DNA from: Hadesarchaea archaeon
Lineage (GTDB): Archaea; Hadarchaeota; Hadarchaeia; Hadarchaeales; Hadarchaeaceae
Reading direction: 5' to 3'
Assembly: GCA_012962055.1 (NCBI GenBank)
Contig: DTYD01000086.1
Span: 1-6,320, forward strand
DNA: 6,320 nucleotides
Both the position numbers and the translations under genes were made by a program. Every line of letters starts with the position of its first letter. Positions within the stretch are counted from its first letter, which is position 1. The notes under the pieces are model-generated. The model was not told the origin of the DNA and made no database searches. It saw nothing but the letters and a program-made list of their open reading frames with translations. Positions 6,189 through 6,320 of this stretch are shown here, piece by piece.

Positions 6189-6320
6189 TCACCGACCTTC
6201 GAAGCGGTCCCAGAGTAGCCCCACCAAGATGCCCCAGAGGTCAGCGGAGACGAAGGGCCTGGCGCTGATCTCCACGGGAACCGGACCGATCGTGAACCAA
6301 GCTATCGGAAATTTCTTCGA
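6189..6320 (-). CDS. Possible C-terminal fragment of an unknown protein, cut by the window edge
   Basis: A 43-codon open frame enters from the window end and stops at TGA (6189-6191), directly abutting the ATG-ATG of the GLUG gene. The fragment includes WFTIGPVPVEISARPFVSAD and then a hydrophobic stretch LWGILVGLLW followed by DRFEGR. I do not recognise the family. In DNA as GC-rich as this, 43 open codons can occur by chance, so this is only moderately supported. The abutting stop and start (TGA-ATG) would suit two genes of one transcript, with GAAGGTCGGTGA before the GLUG start serving as a ribosome site. Confidence 0.4.
   Translation of the reverse strand, partial: SKKFPIAWFTIGPVPVEISARPFVSADLWGILVGLLWDRFEGR

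Noticed and set aside
1..6320. CRISPR array, tRNA, rRNA, insertion sequence or phage features
   Set aside because: I saw no spaced direct repeats, RNA gene signatures, transposase motifs or terminal inverted repeats.

Overview
The window looks archaeal. It holds a tight four-gene purine biosynthesis operon on the minus strand (purM-purS-purL-purQ, reading 5232 down to 622). On the left the operon converges on the 3' end of a plus-strand GMP synthase gene (guaA, subunit B type). On the right, upstream of the operon and on its strand, lies a secreted or membrane-anchored GLUG-repeat surface protein gene. The archaeal assignment is an inference. It rests on the archaeal-style wording of the GuaA C-terminal half, the GGTG-type Shine-Dalgarno sites, T-tract ends without classic hairpins, and the signal peptide / GLUG / C-terminal anchor layout. 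I cannot name the lineage.

Layout: (1) 2-599, plus strand: the last ~199 residues of GMP synthase, read in three successive frames because single G residues appear to be missing at two G runs. A third site nearby may carry a compensated pair of indels. (2) 600-621: a short convergent gap with T tracts on both strands. (3) 622-5232, minus strand: PurQ, PurL, PurS and PurM, all with open frames, family motifs and tight junctions. (4) 5233-5317: an 85-bp gap holding a possible terminator for the upstream gene and the presumed operon promoter. (5) 5318-6188, minus strand: a GLUG-type protein of about 289 residues after repair, interrupted by three frameshifts and two in-frame TAG codons. (6) 6189-6320, minus strand: a possible C-terminal fragment of another protein, running off the window edge.

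PurS, PurL and PurQ form the three-part FGAM synthase. PurQ makes ammonia from glutamine, PurL uses it with ATP to convert FGAR to FGAM, and PurS bridges the two. PurM then closes FGAM to AIR. The operon therefore encodes two consecutive steps of IMP synthesis, and the neighbouring guaA encodes the last step to GMP. The PurM is not the usual ~345-residue form. From memory it resembles the longer Bacteroidetes-type cyclo-ligase.

The most notable pattern is that the central 4.6 kb is clean while both flanks are broken, mostly by one-base changes in short G/C runs. Low-coverage contig ends would explain this, but gene decay cannot be excluded. The two in-frame stops of the GLUG gene are both TAG, and the first is followed after four bases by a perfect 9-bp hairpin. 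I found no convincing evidence of a wholly new system. The rest is ordinary purine metabolism with a few oddities.
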